A stretch of 64,000 nucleotides of DNA from an uncultured Candidatus Melainabacteria bacterium. Its GTDB lineage: Bacteria > Cyanobacteriota > Vampirovibrionia > Gastranaerophilales > Gastranaerophilaceae. A model generated the notes under the pieces. The model made no database searches and was not told where the DNA came from. It saw only the letters and a list, made by a program, of their open reading frames with translations. The DNA is taken from assembly GCA_947361615.1 (NCBI GenBank), contig CANAJP010000001.1, positions 1 through 64,000 on the forward strand. The letters are read 5' to 3'. Below, piece after piece: positions 1-8,759 of this stretch (within the stretch, counting starts at the first letter, position 1; each line of letters starts with the position of its first letter). The translations under genes and the position numbers were made by a program.

Positions 1-86
1 CTCATGCAAGCCAACCCGCGACTGCGCTGTCTAATACGCCACTCACAAGACTCGCGCATGTGCCTTATCGCGAGTCTTGCTCGGAC
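1..86 (-). ncRNA. structured RNA-like repeat, copy A (truncated by window edge)
   Basis: Reverse complement GTCCGAGCAAGACTCGC...GCGAGTCTTGTGAGTGGCGTATTAGACAGCGCAGTCGCGGGTTGGCTTGCATGAG, near-identical to B and C. Confidence 0.55.
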
Positions 87-1413
87 ATTAATAATTTTAA
101 TAAATTTACTCTTTTTATCAGGCTGCGCAAACGCATACGAACTAAATCTTGAATACTGGGAAAACTATCAAGACCCTTATTTGAACGGATATTTGCGCGA
201 CCTTTATGATGGAAATAAAGATTTAAAAATTGCAAAACTAAATTCTTTGCAGGCACAGAATAATATTAAAATGCAGTTTTCAAACCAGTTGCCATACCTT
301 GGTTTCAGCGGAAGCTACAACTGGGCGGCACACGCTGCACAGCAACAGTTCGGCCAGCTTGTAATCCCTGATTACCATCAATACAACCTGCTTATGCCGC
401 TTGCAATGTCCTATGAAGTCGACATCTGGGGCAAAAATTACCTCAAAACCAAAAGCGTGAAAATGGTTAAAGAGATGATTGAACAGGATGAGCGCAGCGC
501 CTATATTTCGATAACATCAAACTTTGCAGGTGATTATTACAACCTAATCAAAATCAACCGTCTTTTATCAAATATGAAAGAAATTCACGAAATCGAACTT
601 GACCTTGTTGCAAAAATGGAAAAAAAATACGCCTGCGGTCTTGCGACAATAACCGATGTTTTAACAGAAAAACAGGAACTTGTGAATATCGAAATGGACT
701 TGAACCTGCTTGAAAAAGACCTTGAACTAATCAAAGATGAACTTATGGTTCAACTCGGAAACAGAAACCTGCACGAGTTTGAAACACTTGCATACGACGA
801 GGTTAAACCATTCGATGTTCCGCAGGAAATTCCCTCAGAAAGCATTCAGGAAAGACCTGACCTTATAAAAACTGAATATTACATCAAAAAAATCGGGATT
901 GATGTAAAAGTTGCACGCCGTGAATTTTTGCCAAAATTCACTCTTTTCGGACAATTCGGGTTTAATGCCTACAGTTTTGCTAGACTTTTTGCGCCGGAAA
1001 CAGTGCTAGGCCACCTCGGCGTTATGCCGCAATTAGACCTTTTTACCGGCGGCGCAAAGAAAGCTAACTTAAATCTCAAAAAACACGAGTACAAAAAAGC
1101 CCTTGAATATTACGAAAAAACAATTCTAACGTCGCTTCAAGAACTCAACGACGCGCTCATAAGTCTTAAAACCTGCAAGGCAAATTACGACAAAGATTTA
1201 GAAAAAGTTTCACTGGAACGCGAAAAATACAGACTCACACAACGTCAATTTGAAATCGGTGCGATTTCAGAGTTGGACAAACTTCTCGCACGCAAATACG
1301 AACTTAAGCTTGAACAAGAACTTGTCAACCAGAAAATTAACTACGTAATCTCAACAATTAACCTCTACAAAGCTCTTGGCGGAAAAAACTATCTGCAATC
1401 GGGCGATTTATAG
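4..1413 (+). CDS. TolC/NodT-family outer membrane efflux lipoprotein; true start uncertain (ATG at 58 possible, or the ORF may extend left of the window)
   Basis: Signal peptide with lipobox-like LFLSGC; long alpha-helical OEP-type sequence (LKTKSVKMVKEMIEQDERSAYISITSNFAGDYYNL; ERPDLIKTEYYIK). Confidence 0.82.
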   Translation: MQANPRLRCLIRHSQDSRMCLIASLARTLIILINLLFLSGCANAYELNLEYWENYQDPYLNGYLRDLYDGNKDLKIAKLNSLQAQNNIKMQFSNQLPYLGFSGSYNWAAHAAQQQFGQLVIPDYHQYNLLMPLAMSYEVDIWGKNYLKTKSVKMVKEMIEQDERSAYISITSNFAGDYYNLIKINRLLSNMKEIHEIELDLVAKMEKKYACGLATITDVLTEKQELVNIEMDLNLLEKDLELIKDELMVQLGNRNLHEFETLAYDEVKPFDVPQEIPSESIQERPDLIKTEYYIKKIGIDVKVARREFLPKFTLFGQFGFNAYSFARLFAPETVLGHLGVMPQLDLFTGGAKKANLNLKKHEYKKALEYYEKTILTSLQELNDALISLKTCKANYDKDLEKVSLEREKYRLTQRQFEIGAISELDKLLARKYELKLEQELVNQKINYVISTINLYKALGGKNYLQSGDL

Positions 1414-1454
1414 TTTAATCTTATCGGGCGATTGAACCATTTGTACAAATATTT

Positions 1455-2372
1455 TTGAATATTTGTATGGATATAAAAAACGCATTACTCGGATTACTCA
1501 AAAAATTTAAAGTTGTACTTATAGTATTTTTCACAATTTTACTAATTCTAAAAGCTATTGAACTTACACACATGAGAATAACGGCCGTCTTTACCGAACT
1601 TGAGCCATTCTCAAACCTTAATGTATATTATAAAGGTTTCAAAATCGGACGCGCAGTAAAAGTCGTTCCGAGTAAAGACTTTCTCACAACGCGTGTAACA
1701 ATTGTTCTTGACAGCTGGAGCTACAACCTGCCGAACAATATCAAGGCAAAAGTCCAAAAACGTCATAAAGATTCTGACATAGACTATATGGAAATCATTT
1801 ACCCTAGTTCACCGGCACTTGCTCGCATAAAATACGGCGACAAAATTGAGGGCGAAATTTCGCACGACTGGAACGATTTAATCAACAACGTAACAGAGGG
1901 CGGCGGGTTTGACGAACTCAAAGGCAACGCAAACAACCTTATGGCAAGTGTTAACTCAGCAGCAAAAGACGTAAGCGATTTATTAAAACAGCTAAATATA
2001 ATGCTAAAAGATATTCAGCCTGATATCAATGCTGCCGCGCACGAAATCTCAACGGCCTGCGGAAACCTGAATAGTATGAGTAAAAAACTCAACGATTCCA
2101 TTGACGAAAAATCTCTCAGAAACTCAATTGCGAATGTTCACACAACGACCAAAAACTTCGAGGGAACAACCCAAATCATAAACACAACGACGCTTCCGGC
2201 CGTTAACGCAACAATCTGCAGCTTGAAATCTTTACTAGACAATGTAAACGAAATCGTCAAAGGTATTGGAAACACACTTAAACAGCGTATGGGTGCCGCA
2301 AGATTGATGTTTGGAACACCGGTCAAGAACACCTGCGCCCCAAAATGCGCAAAATGCCAGACTTGCCCTTAA
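1455..2372 (+). CDS. MlaD/MCE family protein
   Basis: N-terminal TM followed by an MCE-like domain (ELEPFSNLNVYYKGFKIGRAVKVVPS) and a helical C-terminus; next to a TolC-like gene. Confidence 0.8.
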   Translation: MNICMDIKNALLGLLKKFKVVLIVFFTILLILKAIELTHMRITAVFTELEPFSNLNVYYKGFKIGRAVKVVPSKDFLTTRVTIVLDSWSYNLPNNIKAKVQKRHKDSDIDYMEIIYPSSPALARIKYGDKIEGEISHDWNDLINNVTEGGGFDELKGNANNLMASVNSAAKDVSDLLKQLNIMLKDIQPDINAAAHEISTACGNLNSMSKKLNDSIDEKSLRNSIANVHTTTKNFEGTTQIINTTTLPAVNATICSLKSLLDNVNEIVKGIGNTLKQRMGAARLMFGTPVKNTCAPKCAKCQTCP

Positions 2373-2845
2373 TGCGTTCTACGCAAATACGCACGCAACA
2401 AAGTAACCAGTCTTTGCGGATTCTCATACAAAGCAGGTTTGACAGGAACAACCTCATTACGATAAGGGTTTGCAATAACCAAAAACGGCACCGTTTTAAC
2501 CTTAAACTTTGTCATTAACGCAGAGTTTTCAGGATTTTTGGTGTTAAATGCCGCGAACCCGTATTCGTTCTGCAAATTACTATAAACCTGATACCCGTTA
2601 TTAACATATTTTGCCGCGACAGGTAAGTCCGTAAAATCCGCAAACACAATCAAAAAAGGCTTTTTACCACTTTTTATACTGTCATAAGACGGGCCGATAT
2701 GAGAGCGTTTCATAACTTCATTGATATCAACATTATTAGTCTTTGCCAGTTGTAAAATATAATTAATATCCAGACTATCTGCATTTGCCTGCGGCATAAA
2801 TAAGCCAAGAGTAAGAAGGAGTAAATATATACAAATCTTTTTCAT
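2369..2845 (-). CDS. secreted thioredoxin-fold-like protein
   Basis: Signal peptide; KKPFLIVFADFTDLP...FKVKTVPFLVIANP resembles a thioredoxin fold with cis-Pro, without CxxC. Confidence 0.5.
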   Translation of the reverse strand: MKKICIYLLLLTLGLFMPQANADSLDINYILQLAKTNNVDINEVMKRSHIGPSYDSIKSGKKPFLIVFADFTDLPVAAKYVNNGYQVYSNLQNEYGFAAFNTKNPENSALMTKFKVKTVPFLVIANPYRNEVVPVKPALYENPQRLVTLLRAYLRRTH

Positions 2846-2866
2846 ATTAGCATTATAACATATATT

Positions 2867-4063
2867 CTAAGCAGTCACAATCTCTAAAAATTTTTCTAAC
2901 AGCGAAATCTTAGAATTCAAAAGCGTTTCCAGTTCATCAAGTTTTTTTAAAACTTTTCTTGTATCTTTGAGATAAGTATGTTTCAAAAAAATCGTAGTTC
3001 CAACATTATTAAGAATTTCATCCGAAACCGCCATAATTTGCGTGTAGACATTTTCTTCAATTTCATAACGCACCTCGCACACAAGTGCTAGCAGATTTGC
3101 AAAACGAACCTGCGCCATGTTAATTTTATCTTTCATAATAAACTCACGCGTATCAACAAGGAAATTTCGAATTTTAAGATAATTATCAAGATGTTTTACC
3201 TTTTTCACCGGCAATAAATTCTTAAAATACTCAAGCGTTTGCTCATATCCGTTTTGTATAAGCATTTTTCGCTCAGACTCTTTCATCTGAAAATTAACAA
3301 TAACGACATCGCCGGTGTTAACAACAAGACAGTCGTGTTTTTCATCATATTTAAAAAGGTTTACAACAAAATCACTAGCAACCGACGTCACACAGCTATA
3401 TACAGAATTTATAAAACTAATCGGGCTGGCAAGATTTTCAGAAACAGTCCCCTCAAGCCGAACCTCCAAAACATTTTCGTTTAAGCCCGAGAGCGTTTCA
3501 CACAGTTTCCACATTGGCCAGCTTTTCTGCAGATCGCCATCAACAAGAGTACATTCTTCAACCTCAACAGGCCGCATAAGCCCCGGCATACAGGCTGAAA
3601 TTCTTACAGCCTCCGCGACCTCAAAATCAGGCGTCGTATGCTTAGAAAACTCACGGCAAGAAAAATTTGTTAAATCAGTCGTCACCACAACAAGATTTTT
3701 ATCAATATCCTTGAAGGTTACAGGCGGATTTTTACCTTTTACATAATCTTCGCCGTAAAATTTGGATTCAATAACTTCCCTTAACCAATCAAGGAAAATT
3801 TTTCCCTTACTAAGTGCGACAGTCTTACCAAAATCAATATCACGGAAGAGTTCAAAATCGACATCAAGGAAAATCTGTTCCAACTCCTTATCGCTGTATC
3901 CGACAGCCAAAAATGCCGCCGCCAGAGCGCCAACAGATGAACCTGCGAGGGTTCCAATCCCTATACCAAGTTCTTTTAACGCGCGCACAACACCAACATG
4001 CGCAAGCCCTCTAATGGCTCCGCCGCCAAATAAACACGCGTACTGTAACTCTTCTCTCTTCAT
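2867..4063 (-). CDS. patatin-like phospholipase
   Basis: GGGAIRGLAHVGVVRAL oxyanion motif, GSSVGA nucleophile elbow, VDGD motif. Confidence 0.9.
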   Translation of the reverse strand: MKREELQYACLFGGGAIRGLAHVGVVRALKELGIGIGTLAGSSVGALAAAFLAVGYSDKELEQIFLDVDFELFRDIDFGKTVALSKGKIFLDWLREVIESKFYGEDYVKGKNPPVTFKDIDKNLVVVTTDLTNFSCREFSKHTTPDFEVAEAVRISACMPGLMRPVEVEECTLVDGDLQKSWPMWKLCETLSGLNENVLEVRLEGTVSENLASPISFINSVYSCVTSVASDFVVNLFKYDEKHDCLVVNTGDVVIVNFQMKESERKMLIQNGYEQTLEYFKNLLPVKKVKHLDNYLKIRNFLVDTREFIMKDKINMAQVRFANLLALVCEVRYEIEENVYTQIMAVSDEILNNVGTTIFLKHTYLKDTRKVLKKLDELETLLNSKISLLEKFLEIVTA

Positions 4064-4078
4064 AATAATAAAAAACGC

Positions 4079-4378
4079 TTACGCTACTGCTTGACAACCA
4101 TTGATTTCTCTAATCAAGTAATCAGCAATCCATTGAAAATCTTTATTTTTTCTAGCTGCATCTTCCAAATATTTAACTGATTGGTGTCCAAGTCTAATAA
4201 GAGTCATCGCAATAATACCTCTTTTCAAACCTCTGATACTTTGCAACTCTTCAACAAGTAATGGAAGCGCTTTATCACCAAGACTAACCAATTTATTTTC
4301 TAATTCATTCTTATTTGTGTTATCTGCGGTGTCTAATTTAGATAAAATTTCGTTTACAGTTTCCATAATTATCTCCAT
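4079..4378 (-). CDS. small helical (HEAT-like) hypothetical protein
   Basis: ORF with ATG; helical repeat-like sequence. Confidence 0.5.
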   Translation of the reverse strand: MEIIMETVNEILSKLDTADNTNKNELENKLVSLGDKALPLLVEELQSIRGLKRGIIAMTLIRLGHQSVKYLEDAARKNKDFQWIADYLIREINGCQAVA

Positions 4379-4543
4379 AAAATCTTATATTATAATTATA
4401 AAACCAAAAATTAACGAAATTGATTTTCCTTATATAATCTTAACACGCTAGCAAAAGTTGCATTATTTTGTTTTTATACTACAATGAAAGTACAAAGACA
4501 AAATATTACACTCTTAAATTGCTATAAAGGTGGTGAAAACAAA

Positions 4544-4714
4544 ATGGCAGAAGTTAAAGTAGGCGAAAACGAAAGTATCGAAAGCGCATTAAGACGTTTC
4601 AAGAAAAAAATCCAAAAAGCTGGTATCCTTTCTGAAATCAAAAAACGCGAAAGATACGAAAAGCCAAGCGTAAAAAGAAAACGCAAATCTGAAGCGGCTA
4701 GAAAACGCAAGTAA
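4544..4714 (+). CDS. rpsU: 30S ribosomal protein S21
   Basis: [66 protein letters not shown] upstream of ATG 4544 (the supplied ORF start is too far upstream). Confidence 0.96.
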   Translation: MAEVKVGENESIESALRRFKKKIQKAGILSEIKKRERYEKPSVKRKRKSEAARKRK

Positions 4715-4726
4715 TTTCGGTGTGAA

Positions 4727-4833
4727 GCCACGGGTTGACCTGCGGGAGCAGGGCAAGCAGGTGGCGGAACATAACGTCAGCGACGTTTCAAATTTGCCAA
4801 CGGTAAAGCCGTTGAGGCAAATTTGTCAGGAGC
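4727..4833 (+). ncRNA. structured RNA-like repeat, copy D (GNRA hairpin domain plus downstream hairpins)
   Basis: GCCAC-GGG-TTG-A-CCTGC-GGGA-GCAGG-G-CAA-GCAG-GTGGC, then AACGTC/GACGTT and CAAATTTGCC/GGCAAATTTG hairpins, then TCAGG. Confidence 0.55.
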
Positions 4834-4851
4834 TTTTGATTATAAAATATA

Positions 4852-4890
4852 GCAAAGAACATCGAATTTTCATTCGATGTTCTTTTTTGT
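4852..4890 (+). terminator. Rho-independent terminator after rpsU / copy D
   Basis: AAAGAACATCGAA-TTTTCA-TTCGATGTTCTTTTTTG. Confidence 0.85.
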
Positions 4891-6104
4891 TATAAAAGAA
4901 TTTGTGTTCCAAGGAAAAATCTGTGGCTGTCTTCGCGTGCTTCATCCTGGCAGAAGATGTAGTTAATCATAAATTTTAACCCTTGTCCTTTAATATAATA
5001 ATTAAGTCCTGCAGAATACTCCTGTCTTTCATCGTTGTCAACATCACGATTAGGGTCAAAAGTATCAAAACGTGCAACCAGTTGAACTTTAGGTGTTATA
5101 TGATACCCGACAGTAGTATAGAAACCACTGGCTTTTTTATCACTCAAACCTACTCGACCGTTATACCCGTCTGCAATTGCAGCCTCAAAATTAACAAGAA
5201 AATCCTTATATTCATATCCGAAATATGTTCCTGCAACAGCATAATTATTGTTATGCGTGCCCGCACTCAAGCCTGTTCCAAGCGTTAAATCACCATATTC
5301 ACCTTTTGTTTTGCCAAGAGGTTTAAAATCAACCCAGCCGGTAAAATCAACCCCGGGGAAAAATTCTCTAAAATATGTGTCTGAACTATAAACGCCAAAA
5401 TCGTAGTCTACAAGATCCAAATCTCCAATCAAACGCAATCCAGTCTTTCGAGAATTCCCGAATGTTCTTGCAAGCTGAGAACGATTTAGAAAAAGTAAAG
5501 TAGCCGAACTTTGACCACCTTCAACACCAATTGGAAGTTTACTATTACCTACAACAATTTTGTGCCTTTTAAAATTATCGTTAGTAATATACATATCTGA
5601 AACCAGATTTTGCCAGAAACTCCACTGACTTGAAGGAGCAAGTCTGGTTTTAAACTTGTAATTCCAACCATTAACAAATTCACCTTCTAATCCCGCTTCA
5701 ATTGCACTTACATCATATAAAACATCCGTGTCCTGCCCATCGGCGAAATTAAAATTCATATTTCCACGATATGCGCCGAAAAGTTGCATATCTTTTATAA
5801 TACCCTTTTTAGGTTTTATTGTTAAAATATCTTCCAACAAATAAATAGGGGTATCAGTCTGGCTAACCTCAAGTTTATAAATTTTATGCAGCTTCTCACT
5901 AAGAGAATCTTCACTCAATTCAATATCTCTATTTCTATTGATAATAACGTCTTTACGCCCATACATCTTACGATGCAGCTCATAATTTTCATCTCTTTTA
6001 TTACCGGTTTCAAGATGTATTTCCGCCTGTTCAATAGCGAAAACCTTTAATGGCAATAGGGTAAATATTAAAAGTAAACTTAAAATTTTTATTAAATTTT
6101 TCAT
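4890..6104 (-). CDS. phosphate-selective porin O/P-like outer membrane protein
   Basis: Signal peptide, beta-barrel-like alternation, porin-like TRLAPSSQWSFW and VGNSKLPIGVEG segments, C-terminal aromatic FFLGTQILL. Confidence 0.72.
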   Translation of the reverse strand: MKNLIKILSLLLIFTLLPLKVFAIEQAEIHLETGNKRDENYELHRKMYGRKDVIINRNRDIELSEDSLSEKLHKIYKLEVSQTDTPIYLLEDILTIKPKKGIIKDMQLFGAYRGNMNFNFADGQDTDVLYDVSAIEAGLEGEFVNGWNYKFKTRLAPSSQWSFWQNLVSDMYITNDNFKRHKIVVGNSKLPIGVEGGQSSATLLFLNRSQLARTFGNSRKTGLRLIGDLDLVDYDFGVYSSDTYFREFFPGVDFTGWVDFKPLGKTKGEYGDLTLGTGLSAGTHNNNYAVAGTYFGYEYKDFLVNFEAAIADGYNGRVGLSDKKASGFYTTVGYHITPKVQLVARFDTFDPNRDVDNDERQEYSAGLNYYIKGQGLKFMINYIFCQDEAREDSHRFFLGTQILL

Positions 6105-6260
6105 TATTATTTGATTTTAACATAGCAAATATTCATAATCAAGCCGACAGCGAGCGGATTTTTACCAATTATTAACAAGTGTTAAGTTCCCTATTTTCAA
6201 AAAGGCAATTTCCTTAAAAAAAAATACTTTATATAAGGGTAAGGAAAAGAGGACAATTCA

Positions 6261-6464
6261 ATGAACGAAAAGGAATTAAACACTATTATGTCAGTTGTGA
6301 CTGATCCAATTCAGAATGTATATAAAATTGAAACAAGAAAAGATTTAGAAGAGATTTCAAGAATTATCAGAATTATGGATATGGCGCACGAACAACATTA
6401 TAAACATACAATGTTTTCTGTTCGTTCGTTGTTAGCACTCAAACTTGTTATGAGTAACAATTAG
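6261..6464 (+). CDS. small hypothetical protein (67 aa)
   Basis: ORF with upstream purine-rich RBS, followed by a strong stem-loop. Confidence 0.55.
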   Translation: MNEKELNTIMSVVTDPIQNVYKIETRKDLEEISRIIRIMDMAHEQHYKHTMFSVRSLLALKLVMSNN

Positions 6465-6534
6465 CACTAGCGGCTATAACGTTACTTTTTAACAACAAAC
6501 CAAATATAAGAGGCGGTTGACCCCGCCGTCAACA

Positions 6535-6577
6535 GAAAGGATTAGTTTCGTTGATAACAACGAGGCTAGTCCTTTAT
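6535..6577. terminator. bidirectional terminator-like stem-loop
   Basis: AAAGGATTAGTTTCGTTG-ATAA-CAACGAGGCTAGTCCTTT. Confidence 0.65.
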
Positions 6578-7372
6578 TAATATATTTTTTAATTCGGCGT
6601 AGTAGCCGCTATCCAAAAGCTCGTAGAACTTTTCCGTTGTTTGCGGTGCGAGCGCACAAACCCATTCTTCATCAATATACAACCCCTCAACAAGGCGTGC
6701 AAAGAGTTCGGCAGGGCGTTCGTAGTACTTTTTGTAACGGTTAATACGTGCAGACACACGTGAACCCTTTCGTTGCAAAGATTTTAGACGTATACAAGCT
6801 GCAAATGCCTTTTGCATTTCGGGAAAATCTTTTTCTATTGTATCAATAGTGATTATGCGGGTTTTAACATGCCAGAAACCACCTGTAATCTTGACCCTAT
6901 CGTATTTAAGAAGATAGCGCGCGTCCGATTTTTTAATATATTTATCAAACGGCTTGAACGGCTTTGAACGCTGAAATTCCGGATAATCTTCTTTAATAAT
7001 CAATTCTTGCTGTTTAATTTTCACACGAATTTTGTCGCGCATTTCATACAACTTTACCAAACGCGAACTTTCATCAACAAACTGCGTTACGCGGATAAGT
7101 TCTTTTTCATAAAACGGGTTTGAAGAATTAAAAATTTTTTCAAGCGTGCCGCCACAACGATTGATATCGGGTTCAATACGGGAATGTATAAAATGCGCAA
7201 ATTCATGCAAAAGCGTCGGGATAAAACGTTCTTCTGATACATTTTTGGAAATATCAATCCTATCTTTAAGAAAAAATCCCTGATGACCGCGCGCGGCAGT
7301 AGAAGTGTTGACTTCAAGACCAAGCGAACGAAAATATTTTATAAGCGATTTTTTATCAAGTTCTTTAAGCAT
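6566..7372 (-). CDS. putative zinc metallopeptidase-like protein
   Basis: HExxH motif in TLLHEFAHFIHSRI. Confidence 0.55.
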   Translation of the reverse strand: MLKELDKKSLIKYFRSLGLEVNTSTAARGHQGFFLKDRIDISKNVSEERFIPTLLHEFAHFIHSRIEPDINRCGGTLEKIFNSSNPFYEKELIRVTQFVDESSRLVKLYEMRDKIRVKIKQQELIIKEDYPEFQRSKPFKPFDKYIKKSDARYLLKYDRVKITGGFWHVKTRIITIDTIEKDFPEMQKAFAACIRLKSLQRKGSRVSARINRYKKYYERPAELFARLVEGLYIDEEWVCALAPQTTEKFYELLDSGYYAELKNILIKD

Positions 7373-7373
7373 A

Positions 7374-8759
7374 CTAGAAAATTTTATAAGGATTTAGAAT
7401 ATTATTCGGGTCGAATGTTTTCTTGATTTCGCGCATATAATTGAGCGCTGTTTCATTAATTACAAGTCCGATTGCTTCGCGTTTAAGCATACCGATTCCA
7501 TGTTCACCGGAAAGAAGCCCGCCCAAGCGCGCCGTAAGTTCATAGATTTCACTTTTTGCTTTTTTAAATCGTAAATATTCTTCCTCATCACTGTAATCAA
7601 TAGGGATCTGCGGATGAACGCTTCCATCACCGACATGCCCGACCATACAGACAGTAAGATTGTATTTTTCACAAATTTCACGCGTACCAAGCACAAGTTT
7701 TGCAAGATTTTCGCGCGGTACAATCAAATCATCAGTCGTAACATTTGGTTTTAAACGCGTGCAAGCCGCCATAGACGCACGTCTTGCGGCCCAAATTTTG
7801 TTATAATCATCTTCGGATTCCGAAACCTGAATTTCTGACGCACCGAAATTCATAAGGATTTTTTCAATAATATTTTTCTGATAATCTACAGCGCAAGCAA
7901 GCCCGTCAACCTCGATTATAAGAGCGCATTCCTTATCAGTCAAAAGCCCGGCGTGTTTAAACTCTTCGACCGTTTGAATAGCAAATTTATCCATAAAATC
8001 AATCGTTGCAGGCGTAATTTTGTGTTCAATAATAGAATTTACCGCCTGAATTGACTTTTCGACAGAATCAAAATAACTCATCAAAACTACTTTTGTTTCA
8101 GGGCGCGGAACCAATCTTAAAGTAGCTTCCACAACAATCCCCAATGTTCCCTCTGAGCCGACAAAAAGTGTGTTAAGGTTATAACCTGTGGCGTTTTTAA
8201 TAGTGGAAGAGCCGGTTTTCAAAACTTCACCATCAGCCGTAACTACTGTCAAATCAAGCACATAATCCTTTGTAGAGCCATATTTGAACGCTTTTGCTCC
8301 CGCAGAAGCCTGAGCAATACTTCCGCCAATTGTCGAAACCGCAAGATTTGACGGGTCAGGCGGGTAGTAAAGACCGACTTTTTCAACCTCTTTTTGCAAA
8401 TCTCCGACAACCACGCCTGATTGAACCCTTGCAGTCATATTTGCAGGATTAATCTCAAGAATTTTATTCATTTTAGAAAAATTCAGGATAATTCCGTTTT
8501 TCTCCGGCAGGCAGGCTCCGACAACATTTGTACCGGCTCCACGGCAAATAATCGGAATTTTATGTTTATTTGCAAGTTTAACGACATTCTGAATTTGTTC
8601 AATGTTTTCTACAAATATTACGGCGTCAGCTATATTTTTGATATCACGAACATTCAGCGCGTCCTGCGAATAGGCATAGCGTTCTTCCAAACCCGTCAAG
8701 ACGTTAGATTTTGGCAAAATTTTTGATAAATATTCAGTTAATTTTTCGCTAGTCAACAT
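7374..8759 (-). CDS. glcD: FAD-linked oxidase, glycolate/lactate dehydrogenase subunit GlcD-like
   Basis: PIICRGAGTNVVGACLP, PPDPSNLAVSTIGGSIAQASAG, LSGEHGIGMLKR. Confidence 0.88.
   Translation of the reverse strand: MLTSEKLTEYLSKILPKSNVLTGLEERYAYSQDALNVRDIKNIADAVIFVENIEQIQNVVKLANKHKIPIICRGAGTNVVGACLPEKNGIILNFSKMNKILEINPANMTARVQSGVVVGDLQKEVEKVGLYYPPDPSNLAVSTIGGSIAQASAGAKAFKYGSTKDYVLDLTVVTADGEVLKTGSSTIKNATGYNLNTLFVGSEGTLGIVVEATLRLVPRPETKVVLMSYFDSVEKSIQAVNSIIEHKITPATIDFMDKFAIQTVEEFKHAGLLTDKECALIIEVDGLACAVDYQKNIIEKILMNFGASEIQVSESEDDYNKIWAARRASMAACTRLKPNVTTDDLIVPRENLAKLVLGTREICEKYNLTVCMVGHVGDGSVHPQIPIDYSDEEEYLRFKKAKSEIYELTARLGGLLSGEHGIGMLKREAIGLVINETALNYMREIKKTFDPNNILNPYKIF

Noticed and set aside
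3315-4094. Plus-strand ORFs (143, 110 and 66 aa) opposite the patatin gene
   Set aside because: Antisense shadows of a well-supported patatin ORF.
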